Source: Evernia prunastri (Eukaryota > Ascomycota > Lecanoromycetes > Lecanorales > Parmeliaceae). Taken from it: 64,000 nucleotides of DNA. Location: the NCBI GenBank assembly GCA_003184365.1, contig NKYR01000014.1, positions 310,001 to 374,000 on the forward strand, in the 5' to 3' direction. Within the stretch, counting starts at the first letter, position 1; each line of letters starts with the position of its first letter. Below, one piece after another: positions 1-11,074 of the stretch. Below the pieces are notes generated by a model. It did not search any database, had not been told where the DNA came from, and saw only the letters and a program-made list of their open reading frames with translations. A program made the position numbers and the translations under genes.

Positions 1-3000
1 CAATTTGTGCTCTTGCGTGCACCACAAAGCGCTGGACATCCCGGCGCAGCGCCTCCCTTTTGGGATTCGGCGACTCTTCAACGATGAACATTGAATCGAA
101 GTCCTGCACCACTCTATTGAAGATGTTCTGAACGTTTCTTATGAGCTTTGGCTGGTGCTTTTCAAGCGCATCCTCAAAGGACGTTTTAATTCCTGGATTA
201 ATCGTGCTGAACGGCTCGCCCTTCGATATCGCATTCTCTAGCAAGGTGCATTGGGCAGTATGGAGATTTTGCTTGGGCCTTTTGGCTGGGGCGTGCTTTA
301 GTAAGGTTCCAAAGATTTGTTACTGATTCATTACCTACTAGAAGGCTTCGTGCATTTTGCGTATATAGGACTCATTGCCTGCATCATGAAGCAGTCCGGA
401 TCCTGATCAATCATGTCTAGATTGAGTTTGGTAGTTCTGTCGCCGTTAGATGACGTATCAAAGCTAGGGCGACACCGACTTTACCTGCTGATGCTCTTGA
501 CTAGTCCGAAGAAATCGTCAAGCTGTTTGCGTAGTTGCGCCTTCTTGGAGGTCAGAGACGCCAAAAACGGAACCATGGGCTCAGCTGCGACCCCTTCTAT
601 CTCTGTAAAAAAATTCAGTGTCCTCGTACAAAGTGCTCAAGGATCGAGTTCGTGCTCACTTACCATTAAGATCCGTACGGATATTCTCAAGCAGATCTAT
701 CAGGGCAGCGACGCACTTTTCTTTGCAATCAATGAGAGCTTTGTCGAAACCTCCCCATGCCACAGTCAAGTCCCGGACCACAGGTTGTAGCATTTCAGTG
801 TTCCAATTCCGGAACGATTGTTTGGCGGTTTCCCAAGCTCCATCGTGGCGACAGAATGCATTCAAAGTTCGAGCGTGCCACTGCAACAAGCGTGTCAAAG
901 AGATACCCAATCGGATGCAGGGGCACTCACTTGGGCCCACTCGTTGTATGCCTCAGTACTATGTTTAACCCAATCGCCCTGGCATTTCGCTACGAACATG
1001 TCAGTATACCGCAAAAGAAAACTTGCCCCCATAGCGACGCACTCGATTTCTCTAAGATGTGCTTTCCTGACAGAAGCTTGATTTCGTTGATCCATTTCTC
1101 TGTAATAGCTTCTGCTTCCTGTAAAGCCTTTATCAGTCCTGTAAAGCAAAGATCAACGGATGGTCGATTCACCTTCAACGGCTTGGCCACCACTTTCTTC
1201 AGCGCTGAACGACGTTGGATCTTATATTGAGAGCTCCACATATATAAGGAGCTGATCAGTTCGGCCAGGATACCCTCACGGTAGTGAATCAACGCGTCCA
1301 AATAGCTTTTTGCAGGAAATTGGTAGCAATGACGGCGAAGCGCGGGGATGCCGGTTGTATCGACAGGGAGGGGGAATTCATCGTCAGCCACAAAACCAAG
1401 TGCATGTGCGTTATAATCTACGCTAGACACTGCAAAGACTGGGAGAGGCAGCTGATCCGAGGCTATATTCTTGTATTTTCGACGCATGCAACGGCCAGTC
1501 ATTTCATTCCTCATGATAACTAGGCTCTGGCGAACGCTATCTACCCGTCAGCCTGGTTGACTCACGTCCGGCCTTGAATTGTTTGCAGGAGAGGCAAGCA
1601 CGCTTACAGAACCCTGAAGGCTTTTTGCACTTGTCTTCATTTCATTAGCGAGCTCTCGCACAGGGAATTAGATTGACTGACTGTAATTCGCTGATCTTTT
1701 GCGTCAAAGTCTCCTTCGTTTTCCCCTGAGCTATGTTTCTGGACCCGACAAGTCGTGATATCTCTTTGCTGATGAAAGTGTTTGCCAAAACCAATCTCTC
1801 GTGTTCTCTCGCAGCCTCTGGACTGGCTTCGAGTTCGCAGGCTTTGTTCAAGGCGCGCGTTTCCTGATGGAGTTTAGTTGGTATCCGCACGCGTTCATTT
1901 GAAATTGACAGCATACGTCAATCTTTGTGACAACCAACGCTTTCTTGTTGCCAAACATCCGATACATATCCCCGAGTCGCTTGTGGACCTGGTTGTCTGT
2001 CGCTACACGGGCTATTGGTGCGATTAGCAAGGCGGCTTCGCAGTTGCGAATGTATTCAGTTGTGGTTTTCTTTCGAGTCTTGTTCACGTCGGAGAGCCCT
2101 GGTGATTGGCAGTGTCGCCGTAAGCATTCCCCTTGTCTGGAGGAAGAACGGTCACTTACCAGGAAGATCTGCAATGATCAGACCATGCTTCAGTAATCTC
2201 GACTGCAGACCCACTCTGATGATCTCGACCAAAGGCCACAGGGAAGGAGTTAGGCAACCTTCGTCATTTGCCATGAAGATATTTGTACAAGTTTTGGCAA
2301 AAGGCGCGACTTTGCCCGCAAGCTCTTCCACAGACTTAGCATGCAGGCAAAGCAACCCATTATCAGCGCCATATTCTATTAAGATTTTCTCAACCTCGCT
2401 GTGAAGAATTCGTAGCATGTTCTTGTCTTCCGCAGATCTCGCAGTGCGCAAGAACTCTTCCATTGCATCCTCGTCGCGAAATTCGTTTTTGTTCGCAAAA
2501 AGGGCTTTGAAGGTCTCTACTGCTATTTCATGGGACGCACAGAGTTCTTCTTGCAATTCCTGGTCTTCGACGTCGGTGTCTGCAAATTTATAGTTGTAGT
2601 AGGCTCGAAATTCGTGTTGGATTATTGTTCTGATCTTATCAAGCCCATAGAATTTGATCTCCGCCATAAAGGGAGTCTTCTGTCCCGGCCAAGCGTGTTT
2701 GTACTCCGTGATAACGCAGGTAGCAGCCCGTCCAGTTGCACCCTGCTAAATTTTAGATGCTATCAGTAGTTTTTAAGGCAGGAGAAGGTACCCACCTCCA
2801 GTGCAAGCCCCGGCGAATCAAGTAAAGCGTTGACCAAGGTGCTTTTGCCTTTGTTCCTTTAGTAATTAGGGATACTGCAAAATGAATGGAGACTCACCTG
2901 CCGCACAATCACCAATCAAGCCAATTTTTCTAGCTGGGGGATACTGAATGGTCTGGCTTTCTGATGCTAGCTGAATAAGCCTAGCTGTCTCCTCATCCTG

Positions 3001-3300
3001 ATACGGGGAGCTTTTCAAGAGGCTTTGCGCTTCTTTCACTAGATCAATGCAAAGTGTCTCAACATTATTGAATGACGGATTGTATGCGGGGAGTCTTGGT
3101 AGGTCTTCTTGAGAGGAGTTGTAAGTCTTGCCAATGCCGTCAGTGATTGTCTGCACCCTAGCTCGAAATTCCTCGCAGTCGTCAGCCTGTTGATGATGAG
3201 TCTTTCCTAACTCTTTCCCATCGCTAACTTCGAGAGTGTCGTTATTTTGGGGAACCATGACTGCAAGAGGCGCAAGCTTGTCGGTGTAAAGCTCCTTCAT
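1..3300 (-). CDS. Dynamin-like / SLIP-GC-like large GTPase (3' end outside window)
   Basis: Minus-strand gene starting at 3300 (an in-frame stop lies 14 codons upstream) and running off the left edge. Clear exons are 3300-2898, 2848-2796, 2742-2160, 2098-1917 and 1863 onward; the introns are 49-61 bp and the frame is kept throughout. Splicing the first intron restores a Walker A motif GDCAAGKST near residue 130, followed by LVNALLDSPGLALE. Further motifs are the switch-like RAATCVITEY, ADLPGLSDVN (G3, DxxG) and VVTKID (G4). This order matches fungal proteins annotated as nuclear GTPase SLIP-GC-like in the dynamin superfamily. Below 1860, coding stretches continue at about 1514-990 (FAVSSVDY, then GIPALRRHC), 940-656 and 140-1, but I could not fix the exon borders. 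A frameshift around 1645 cannot be excluded. Cellular role unknown. Confidence 0.7.
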
Positions 3301-4131
3301 CTCTTCGGTTGATACAGAATATCGATGGAGAATTGTAGATTAGCGCATATCAAATACTGTGGATCTTTGTGGGAAAAGAACACAGTAAGACTTTCACCCT
3401 TGAGTAAGGTTGAAATGCAGATTGAGATTGGAAGAACCTTTTAGTAGGTGGAAGCAGAACTGAAATCACGGAAGGAAAGCTCTCTGAGGGAACTGTGAGG
3501 TGTGAACAAAGGTTCGGTGGAAAAATTCGAACTCAAAAGTAAGGATAGAGTAGTGAGAGGAGGAAAAGATCAGGATCACTGGTGTTCAGAACTTAAGATG
3601 AACAGAGAAAACGTCCAGATGTGCAAGATGTGTTGCACTTGAACCACATCAACGCCAATTAACAGTGAATCGTGCTGTGAATCGATCGAGGGGAGGAAGA
3701 GTGGTTAGGCTATTGTAGCCTCAATGTCCATGTGGTGAAAAGAAGGAAATGATTGGCATCTGGTTCAGGTCTGTCGAATTTGGAAAAGGTTAGAAGAGTG
3801 TCGAATGAGGTCCTCAATGTGAATACTTGTATAGAGCTGTGAAGCTTCACATGGGTATTTCGAAGATCATGATTCAATTAGCGAGCTCAATTGTAGCTTG
3901 GTTTACTGGGGAGTATGTACAAAGACATATCCTCGTAGTGTGGACCGTAGATCATATATTGAGCTTCAGGAAACTTTCGAGCTTCAGGGATCCTTTTTGA
4001 ACCTGACACGGCCATTGGAGTAGCCGGTACGAGTAATAACGAGTGCAAAATTTATCTATGCAGACAGATCTCCGTAGAATAAGGTACCTTAGTCAATAGG
4101 TAGGGAGTACGGAGTATTCTAGTACTCGCAA
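3301..4131. other. Intergenic region upstream of the GTPase
   Basis: About 830 bp with no convincing coding frame. It holds the upstream region of the minus-strand GTPase gene. The last 100 bases carry short AGGTACCTT/TAGGTAGGGAGTACGGAGTA-type direct repeats. The Helitron begins at its right end, after the A at 4131. Confidence 0.6.
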
Positions 4132-5250
4132 TCAGTATATATAAAACAATAAGGTAGGGCTGAGCTAAAAGACCTTGAATTTGTATGTGCAGCCAATGTA
4201 AACCTCCATCTGATTACGCTTTTAGGTATCGCGTGCTGAGTCAGCCCGCTAGGCCTCCCGAGCGTAGGAACATCAAAATTTGGGTGCAATATACTTGCAA
4301 CTTCAATGCCTCTATGCCCTCAGTGCATGATACCTTCAGACTTTCGTAGATTATAGGCCTCAATCTGCGCTTTCCAACGATCCAAGAATCTTCTTATTTG
4401 ACGCGCTATTGATTGAGTGATGTTTCATTGAAATAACTGCTATTCAAGCAGTGGCTTACTCAGAGTCTTGGCAAGAATATTTTATTTATCCTACACGCGA
4501 ATAATTGTTACACCATATTCCTTCACCACTCCGCCATGAACGCATTCGCCTTGGGTACTCCTCGCCCGATTGTTACTAAGCATTTCAGGTATCCTACAAC
4601 CCTTCCTGCAGTTCCTTGACACTTCCCCTGACGTTTCTAGACGACCGCTGAGCGAATCTTCCTCCGCTGGCAATCGCGGTACACCACCACGCAGTACGAC
4701 TCCCAATCGCGGCGGCAGACCTCCAACAAAGAAGGCCCGAACAGACTCATTGCCACCGAGTTCACCTCTTACCTCTTCGCAAGGCAGCAGTGCAGCCTCA
4801 TTCGCCTCCTCGCCGCCCTCCTACCCCTCGCCCCTCGCGTCCCAGATCAGCTCCATTGCCTCCTCCCAAGACGCGTCAAATACTCCTGAACCGTCNTCAG
4901 TATATATAAAACAATAAGGTAGGGCTGAGCTAAAAGACCTTGAATTTGTATGTGCAGCCAATGTAAACCTCCATCTGATTACGCTTTTAGGTATCGCGTG
5001 CTGAGTCAGCCCGCTAGGCCTCCCGAGCGTAGGAACATCAAAATTTGGGTGTAATATACTTGCAACTTCAATGTCTCTATGCCCTCAGTGCATGATACTT
5101 TCAGACTTTCGTGGATTATAGGCCTCAATCTGCGCTTTCCAACGATCCAAGAATCTTCTTATTTGACGCGCTATTGATTGAGTGATGTTTCATTGAAATA
5201 ACTGCTATTCAAGCAGTGGCTTACTCAGAGTCTTGGCAAGAATATTTTNA
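4132..5250 (+). repeat. Two extra copies of the Helitron 5' end
   Basis: Copy 1 (4132-4896) and copy 2 (4898-5249) repeat the sequence that begins the third copy at 5252. They differ by only a few bases, for example TGCCTC/TGTCTC and an A/G change near 5112. Each stops at a single N (4897, 5250). Copy 1 reaches into the N-terminal coding region (to the codons before 4897), while copy 2 ends before it. Equal start points and N borders suggest unmerged contig ends from different genomic copies. Confidence 0.8.
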
Positions 5251-5688
5251 TCAGTATATATAAAACAATAAGGTAGGGCTGAGCTAAAAAACCTTGAATT
5301 TGTATGTGCAGCCAATGTAAACCTCCATCTGATTACGCTTTTAGGTATCGCGTGCTGAGTCAGCCCGCTAGGCCTCCCGAGCGTAGGAACATCAAAATTT
5401 GGGTGTAATATACTTGCAACTTCAATGCCTCTATGCCCTCAGTGCATGATACTTTCAGACTTTCGTAGATTATAGGCCTCAATCTGCGCTTTCCAACGAT
5501 CCAAGAACCTTCTTATTTGACGCGCTATTGATTGAGTGATGTTTCATTGAAATAACTGCTATTCAAGCAGTGGCTTACTCAGAGTCTTGGCAAGAATATT
5601 TTATTTATCCTACACGCGAATAATTGTTACACCATATTCCTTCACCACTCCGCCATGAACGCATTCGCCTTGGGTACTCCTCGCCCGA

Positions 5689-6579
5689 TTGTTACTAAGC
5701 ATTTCAGGTATCCTACAACCCTTCCTGCAGTTCCTTGACACTTCCCCTGACGTTTCTAGACGACCGTTGAGCGAATCTTCCTCCGCTGGCAATCGCGGTA
5801 CACCACCACGCAGTACGACTCCCAATCGCGGCGGCAGACCTCCAACAAAGAAGGCCCGAACAGACTCATTGCCACCGAGTTCACCCCTTACCTCTTCGCA
5901 AGGCAGCAGTGCAGCCTCATTCGCCTCCTCGCCGCCCTCCTACCCCTCGCCCCTCGCGTCCCAGATCAGCTCCATTGCCTCCTCCCAAGAAGCGTCAAAT
6001 ACTCCTGAACCGTCACAAGCACCTGCTGATGATCCACCTGCTTCAGATCCTCCAGAAGACCTCTTCGAAGACGTACCGGACGGTCTCTTTGACGACATAG
6101 ACCTCTACGATGTACCACCTACCCCTTCCCCCGACCCCTACGATGGCCCACCTCAGCCTCCAGAAAGACTGCAAGGATGCATCGCGCGACACCCCTACAC
6201 GGCAGAGCCGGAGCGTCATTATTTGGGCCCAATGGACAAGCCTTGCCCCAAATGTATGGCGCTGAGGTGGGAGGATGAGACAGAAGGATGGTGCTGTGAC
6301 AAGGGCAAAACCGAAGTCAGTGCGCCTGAAACAACGCATGAGGACGATATTTATATCGATGAATTGAGCGAGGACTACGTTCAGCCTGAAACGAGTGCAN
6401 GGCAGCAGTTCAGCCTCATTCGCCTCCTCGCCGCCCTCCTACCCCTCGCCCCTCGCGTCCCAGATCAGCTCCATTGCCTCCTCCCAAGACGCGTCAAATA
6501 NNNNNNNNNNNNNNNNNNNNNACCGAAGTCAGTGCGCCTGAAACAACGCATGAGGACGATATTTATATCGATGAATTGA
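5689..6579 (+). pseudogene. Helitron protein, N-terminal part (fragment)
   Basis: The open frame starts in a proline/serine-rich region with a basic patch (RPPTKKAR). It continues into a very acidic stretch (EDLFEDVPDGLFDDIDLYDV) and then a zinc-ribbon-like segment with CPKC and WCCDKG. This layout is usual for the N-terminus of fungal Helitron proteins. The frame crosses an N (6400), re-enters earlier sequence (GSSAASFASS region read in another frame), and meets the 21-N gap at 6501-6521. The natural continuation (KTEVSAPETTHEDDIYIDEL) is given again at 6522. A start further upstream at 5655 (MNAFALGTPRP) with a short intron is possible. Confidence 0.65.
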
Positions 6580-7334
6580 GCGAGGACTACGTTCAGCCTG
6601 AAACGAGTGCACATGGGCCTGTTCATCCGGACGAGGATGCAATCAACAAAATATTGCACTCTATTATGCCTGGAACCACCGCTCTTACTCCCGACTCCAA
6701 AGAATTCCGTCAGCATAGCGTTCAGTACAATAACGCTGCCTCCATGGCCTCACAGCAGGTNAGGCATGGTTTTCATGAGCATACCAAGGAATCGCTGCAT
6801 CGCAAAATTGCCAGGCACCTGAAGCAAATCAATCCTTACATCGCAGCCCTCGAAACAATGAGCGAGAGGCTGGCTGACGATGACAACCTACGAGGCTATA
6901 GGCTACTCCATGAGAACCCCCGCCACCATGATCCACGAACCTACAATCGCCCCACTTCGGACGAGGTCGATGTCGCTTGGGAAGGCGATGCGGATGACCT
7001 CTTAGGCATGCCTGAGGCAAAGGATGTTCTGATAGAGGCTAAAAGTGGTGAGAGGCACAAAGTACCGTACTGGCACCCCGCTTATATGCTCTTGCGTTAT
7101 CCTCTCATCTTTCCATACGGCGAACCCTCATGGCATAATGCCATTCCGAATGCAGGTGGTACTTACACTTTCGGTGACAGCCTTCATGCCTCGCGGAGCA
7201 GACCTGGACAAGCCCCTCGACGAATCGCACGACCTACCGGCCGAGGTGGCTGCAAACGAGTGACCCAAGCCTCATTGTACAGGTATGTAATGCGTACATT
7301 CCTTCCAGCCGGCTGCATCGTTAAAATTCCATAG
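6522..7334 (+). pseudogene. Helitron protein, middle part, first copy
   Basis: Continues the acidic N-terminal region into the segment with FHEHTKESLHRKIARHLKQI, the tail YIAALETMSERLADDDNLRGY, and HPAYMLLRYPLIFPYGEPSW, which precedes the Helitron_like_N domain. It ends in a stop at 7334, just before YWMQIRPRKFSRVLHCGRLL resumes in another frame. N at 6762 interrupts it. The stretch 6763-7495 is nearly identical to 7577-8308, including the same frame-breaking point, so the lesion is inherited by both copies or shared through assembly. Confidence 0.6.
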
Positions 7335-7576
7335 ATATTGGATGCAAATTCGCCCCCGCAAGTTCAGCCGGGTACTCCATTGCGGACGATTGCTGCAGCA
7401 CTTCGTTTGCGATGCATATGTGGCTGTTGAGAGCAACAACCTTCATTGGTATAAGGTGAATCAGAAGACCGTTCGTGCTGACACGTACCAAGCGGNTCAG
7501 GAACAGGCTGCATATCGGTATTACCTTCTTCCGGCGATTTTTTCGATATTGAGCTGACATGCATGTGATATCGCTA

Positions 7577-8626
7577 GGCATGGTTTTCATGAGCATACCA
7601 AGGAATCGCTGCATCGCAAAATTGCCAGGCACCTGAAGCAAATCAATCCTTACATCGCAGCCCTCAAAACAATGAGCGAGAGGCTGGCTGACGATGACAA
7701 CCTACGAGGCTATAGGCTACTCCACGAGAACCCCCGCCACCATGATCCACGAACCTACAATCGCCCCACTTCGGACGAGGTCGCTGTCGCTTGGGAAGGC
7801 GATGCGGATGACCTCTTAGGCATGCCTGAGGCAAAGGATGTTCTGATAGAGGCTAAAAGTGGTGAGAGGCACAAAGTACCGTACTGGCACCCCGCTTATA
7901 TGCCCTTGCGTTATCCTCTCATCTTTCCATACGGCGAACTCTCATGGCATAATGCCATTCCGAATGGAGGTGGTACTTACACTTTCGGTGACAGCCTTCA
8001 TGCCTCGCGGAGCAGACCTGGACAAGCCCCTCGACGAATCGCACGACCTACCGGCCGAGGTGGCTGCAAACGAGTGACCCAAGCCTCATTGTACAGGTAT
8101 GTAATGCGTACATTCCTTCCAGCCGGCTGCATCGTTAAAATTCCATAGATATTGGATGCAAATTCGCCCCCGCAAGTTCAGCCGGGTACTCCATTGCGGA
8201 CGATTGCTGCAGCACTTCGTTTGCGATGCATATGTGGCTATTGAGAGCAACAACCTTCATTGGTATAAGGTGAATCAGAAGACCGTTCGTGCTGACACGT
8301 ACCAAGCGGTCGTCGATGCTCAGGCTGGCGGCGCCACTACAGGTGCTCAGGTCGGCAAACAGCGAGTCGTCCTTCCTACCACGCATATCGGTGGCCCACG
8401 GTTCATGAAACAGCTCTATCAAGACACCATTGCCCTGTCTACGAGATTGGGCCGGCCAGACCTCTTCACCACCTTCACCTGCAATCCGAACTGGAAGGAG
8501 GTGAAGGAAAACCTCCTGCCTGGCGAACGAGCGACCGATCGCCCTGATCTGATAGCGAGGGTATTCAGGCTGAAGTTGAGGGCCCTGCTGGACGATATTC
8601 TGAAGAAGGTGCTCCTACCGAAATAA
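7577..8626 (+). pseudogene. Helitron_like_N replication-domain fragment, second copy
   Basis: Second copy of the middle part (7577-8148), followed after a frame break by a frame (8156-8626) reading WMQIRPRKFSRVLHCGRLLQ, AYVAIESNNLHWYKVNQKTV, RVVLPTTHIGGPRFMKQLY and LFTTFTCNPNWKEVKENLL. The last motif is typical of the Helitron_like_N domain. The frame stops at 8626 straight after LRALLDDILKKVL, where an intact protein would continue to the HUH motif. The deletion junction is at about 8620-8630. Confidence 0.75.
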
Positions 8627-9141
8627 TGAATGCATTCGAACCCGCCGCCCTCCCACCGCATTATTTGGAGTTGAAACAGGACTGTGTGGTTATGCTGCTG
8701 AGGAATTTGGAACAGGTGATGGGTCTATGCAATGGTACACGCCTGCAAGTCAAGCACATTGGAACAAAAACACTTGATTGCCGCATCCTCGGGGGCGAAC
8801 ATGACGGTAAACGCCACTATATACCGCGCATCCCATTGTCACCGCCGGATTCGAATAGCCTACATGCTCCCTTTCGGCGAATCCAGTACCCTGTTCGCCT
8901 GGCGTTCAGTATGACCATCAACAAGTCGCAAGGGCAGTCATTGCAGCACGTCGGCCTATGCCTATACCCGGAGATTTTCGCGCATGGTCAACTATATGTG
9001 GCCTTGAGTAGAGTCACCAGCAAGAATGGGCTAGCTATTGTGGCTACAAAGGATCTACCGAGGAAGCAGCCGAATCGGCCGGCGAGGTGTATTAAGAATA
9101 AGGTGATCAAGCAAGTTCTTCTACCGGCAGCGAGTTCATAG
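8626..9141 (+). pseudogene. Helitron PIF1-type helicase, C-terminal fragment
   Basis: This 171-codon frame overlaps the previous stop by one base. It encodes LPPHYLELKQDCVVMLLRNL, GLCNGTRLQV, FSMTINKSQGQSLQHVGLCL (helicase motif V region) and HGQLYVALSRVTS (motif VI). These are the last domains of Helitron/PIF1 helicases. All earlier helicase motifs, Walker A and B included, are missing, so the element cannot move on its own. The coding sequence shows little decay otherwise, so the deletion may be fairly recent or selected as a non-autonomous form. Confidence 0.8.
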
Positions 9142-9149
9142 TGGTGGAA

Positions 9150-9265
9150 GAAGGCGAATATTGCATGGGAGGCAAACATCGCATAGTAGGCACATAGGCA
9201 AGTAGGCAAAAATCGCATAGTAGGCATTGCAGGCGATTGCCGCATAGATCGCAATCAGAGTCTGA
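9150..9265 (+). repeat. Short direct repeats at the Helitron right end
   Basis: Direct after the helicase stop, the motif ATCGCATAGTAGGCA recurs (near 9177 and 9216), with shorter variants ACATAGGCAAGTAGGCA and GCCGCATAGATCGCA between and after them. A hairpin AATCAG-AGT-CTGATT follows at about 9251-9265. Sub-terminal repeats and a terminal hairpin are expected near the 3' end of a Helitron. Confidence 0.45.
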
Positions 9266-9311
9266 TTTCATAGGGCTGACTGCATTTCGGTGTAGCGCCA
9301 TGAATTGAATT

Positions 9312-9865
9312 CATAGGCCTATACTTGTTAAATATAAAATGATAGCAACGATCAAAACAGCTATTAGAAAATATATCTATCGATAATAAATTAAGAAGTG
9401 AGTCTCTAAGTCACGCGATAGTGCTCTGAGAAAGATTTAATTCATATCGTCTAACAAAACTATGCGATTATACGTCAGAATTAAACGAACTAAAATATCG
9501 TTAATCACTCAAATTCGAATCGAAAAGATTAATCTTAAGGTCTTTCTATTCAGTAGAAGAATATTAGATATCGATAATAATAAATATAAATACGAGCGGA
9601 TTAAATAGATTGCTCGTTATCTGCTACACGAATATAGACGCTTCGTAAAATAAAGAAGTAAACTTTAAGCGACGAAAAGAAGAAAGATATTAGAAAGAAT
9701 AATAATCTATAAGAATATGCTAATCGTTCTTCGCTATACATTTATAACGACGGATTTTATATGAAATACGAAGCTTATTGAATAATTTCGAGTCTTGAAT
9801 AAAAAACAATAAAAAGGATTCGTAGAGATACAATATCAAAAGCAGAATAAGATTAAGAGGTGAAG
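9312..9865 (+). mobile_element. RIP-degraded retrotransposon interior (3' part), copy 1
   Basis: AT-rich sequence with many stops in every frame. Most remaining C bases are in CpG and TpA is in excess, as expected after repeat-induced point mutation. It ends in a purine-rich stretch (AGATTAAGAGGTGAAG) directly before the TG of the LTR-like segment at 9866, like a polypurine tract. From 9435 it is essentially identical to 10506-10937. Confidence 0.55.
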
Positions 9866-9997
9866 TGTTACGGACTTGCCATGGGCATGCCAAGGCCTCG
9901 CCCGATTGGGCCTAGCGCGCTCGTCTCCGCACGCACAATAGCTTCGTAGCAACCATAGTTGCAATGCAGGCAGTACAACTCCACCGTATTCGTGACA
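9866..9997 (+). repeat. LTR-like segment, copy 1
   Basis: 132 bp beginning TGTTACGGACTTGCC and ending TTCGTGACA, i.e. TG...CA ends, preceded by a purine tract. It is GC-richer than its surroundings. An identical-length copy lies at 10938-11069 (one base different). The sequences diverge exactly after the terminal CA (GCGTTGC here), which fixes the boundary. Confidence 0.6.
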
Positions 9998-10504
9998 GCG
10001 TTGCTTCTTAACTTTAATCTTAATAAATTCTTCTTTCTTCTACTTCTTTTAAGCGACGACGACGAGTTGAACTTCGTGAATTTTCTTCTCGCGTTACTTC
10101 TGAGTTTACGTCTCGGTTTTCTTCTTTTTACGCTGTTTCTAGATTAATATTTATCTTTTAATCTTCTTCGCAGCGAGTAGTTTAGAAGAGATAGAACGAT
10201 TATTTACGTTACGAGTGCGAAATAAGAAAAGGGGCGACGAAATGAATAATGAATTATTGATGCGTGTGTTAGATATGATTGATAAGACTTGTCAGAACCG
10301 TGCCCAGAGTCAAGTCTAATGGGGGTAAATTGAATAAGACAACTAGATAAGGAGGAAATATGTACAGAAGAAGAGCGCTTAAATACTAGGAAGAATCCCC
10401 GCTAGCCTATGTGTCAATGGGAATGTGTCAATAACCAATAAACACTCTATGTGCTAGACACATAGCCATAAACACTCCCTATGTGCCTGACACCTAGGGT
10501 ACGT
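9998..10504. other. AT-rich flank of LTR copy 1
   Basis: Pyrimidine-rich, RIP-like sequence with no surviving gene. From 10290 (TGTCAGAACCGTGCC) to 10460 or 10492 (CTAGACA / CCTGACA) lies a second TG...CA segment. It contains a doubled motif, CCAATAAACACTC and CCATAAACACTCC, each followed by a TATGTGC..GACA tail. This may be another LTR, but no second copy is present to confirm it. N at 10505 ends the block. Confidence 0.35.
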
Positions 10505-10505
10505 N

Positions 10506-10937
10506 GATTTAATTCATATCGTCTAACAAAACTATGCGATTATACGTCAGAATTAAACGAACTAAAATATCGTTAATCACTCAAATTCGAATCGAAAAGA
10601 TTAATCTTAAGGTCTTTCTATTCAGTAGAAGAATATTAGATATCGATAATAATAAATATAAATACGAGCGGATTAAATAGATTGCTCGTTATCTGCTACA
10701 CGAATATAGACGCTTCGTAAAATAAAGAAGTAAACTTTAAGCGACGAAAAGAAGAAAGATATTAGAAAGAATAATAATCTATAAGAATATGCTAATCGTT
10801 CTTCGCTATACATTTATAACGACGGATTTTATATGAAATACGAAGCTTATTGAATAATTTCGAGTCTTGAATAAAAAACAATAAAAAGGATTCGTAGAGA
10901 TACAATATCAAAAGCAGAATAAGATTAAGAGGTGAAG
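10506..10937 (+). mobile_element. RIP-degraded retrotransposon interior, copy 2
   Basis: Repeats 9435-9865 with practically no change, starting straight after the N at 10505. It has the same CpG-only cytosine pattern and the same purine tract before the LTR-like segment. The near identity of two RIP-mutated copies suggests one genomic source seen twice, or a duplication after RIP. Confidence 0.55.
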
Positions 10938-11069
10938 TGTTACGGACTTGCCATGGGCATGCCAAGGCCTCGCCCGATTGGGCCTAGCGCGCTCGTCTCC
11001 GCACGCACAATAGCTTCGTAGCAACCATAGTTGCAATGCAGGCAGTACAACTCCACCATATTCGTGACA
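10938..11069 (+). repeat. LTR-like segment, copy 2, with TGAAG on both sides
   Basis: 132 bp, TGTTACGG...CGTGACA. The five bases before it (TGAAG) equal the five bases after it (11070-11074). This would be a 5-bp target duplication if the segment is a solo LTR. If it is the 3' LTR of the preceding interior, the match is chance. Confidence 0.55.
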
Positions 11070-11074
11070 TGAAG

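Larger units (their letters stand above)
4132..9140 (+). mobile_element. Degenerate Helitron with internal deletion, assembled with duplicated segments
   Basis: Plus-strand remnants of a Helitron Rep-helicase: a proline/serine-rich N-terminal region with a CPKC zinc-like motif, the Helitron_like_N replication domain (FTCNPNWKEV), and the C-terminal end of a PIF1-type helicase (MTINKSQGQSLQHVG, LYVALSRV). The left end is taken as TC at 4132-4133 after an A, because three copies (4132, 4898, 5252) all start at TCAGTATATATAAAAC, and Helitrons insert between A and T with a 5' TC. The right end is uncertain: a perfect 6-bp-stem hairpin (AATCAG AGT CTGATT) lies near 9255, but no clear CTRR-T follows. 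The HUH nuclease motif and helicase motifs I-IV are absent. Single Ns and a 21-N run split it, so part of the repetition is an assembly effect. Confidence 0.8.

Noticed and set aside
4132..6400. Tandem repeat array or CRISPR-like regular repeats
   Set aside because: Repeat units are large Helitron pieces with N borders; there are no short repeats with unique spacers, and the host is a eukaryote.
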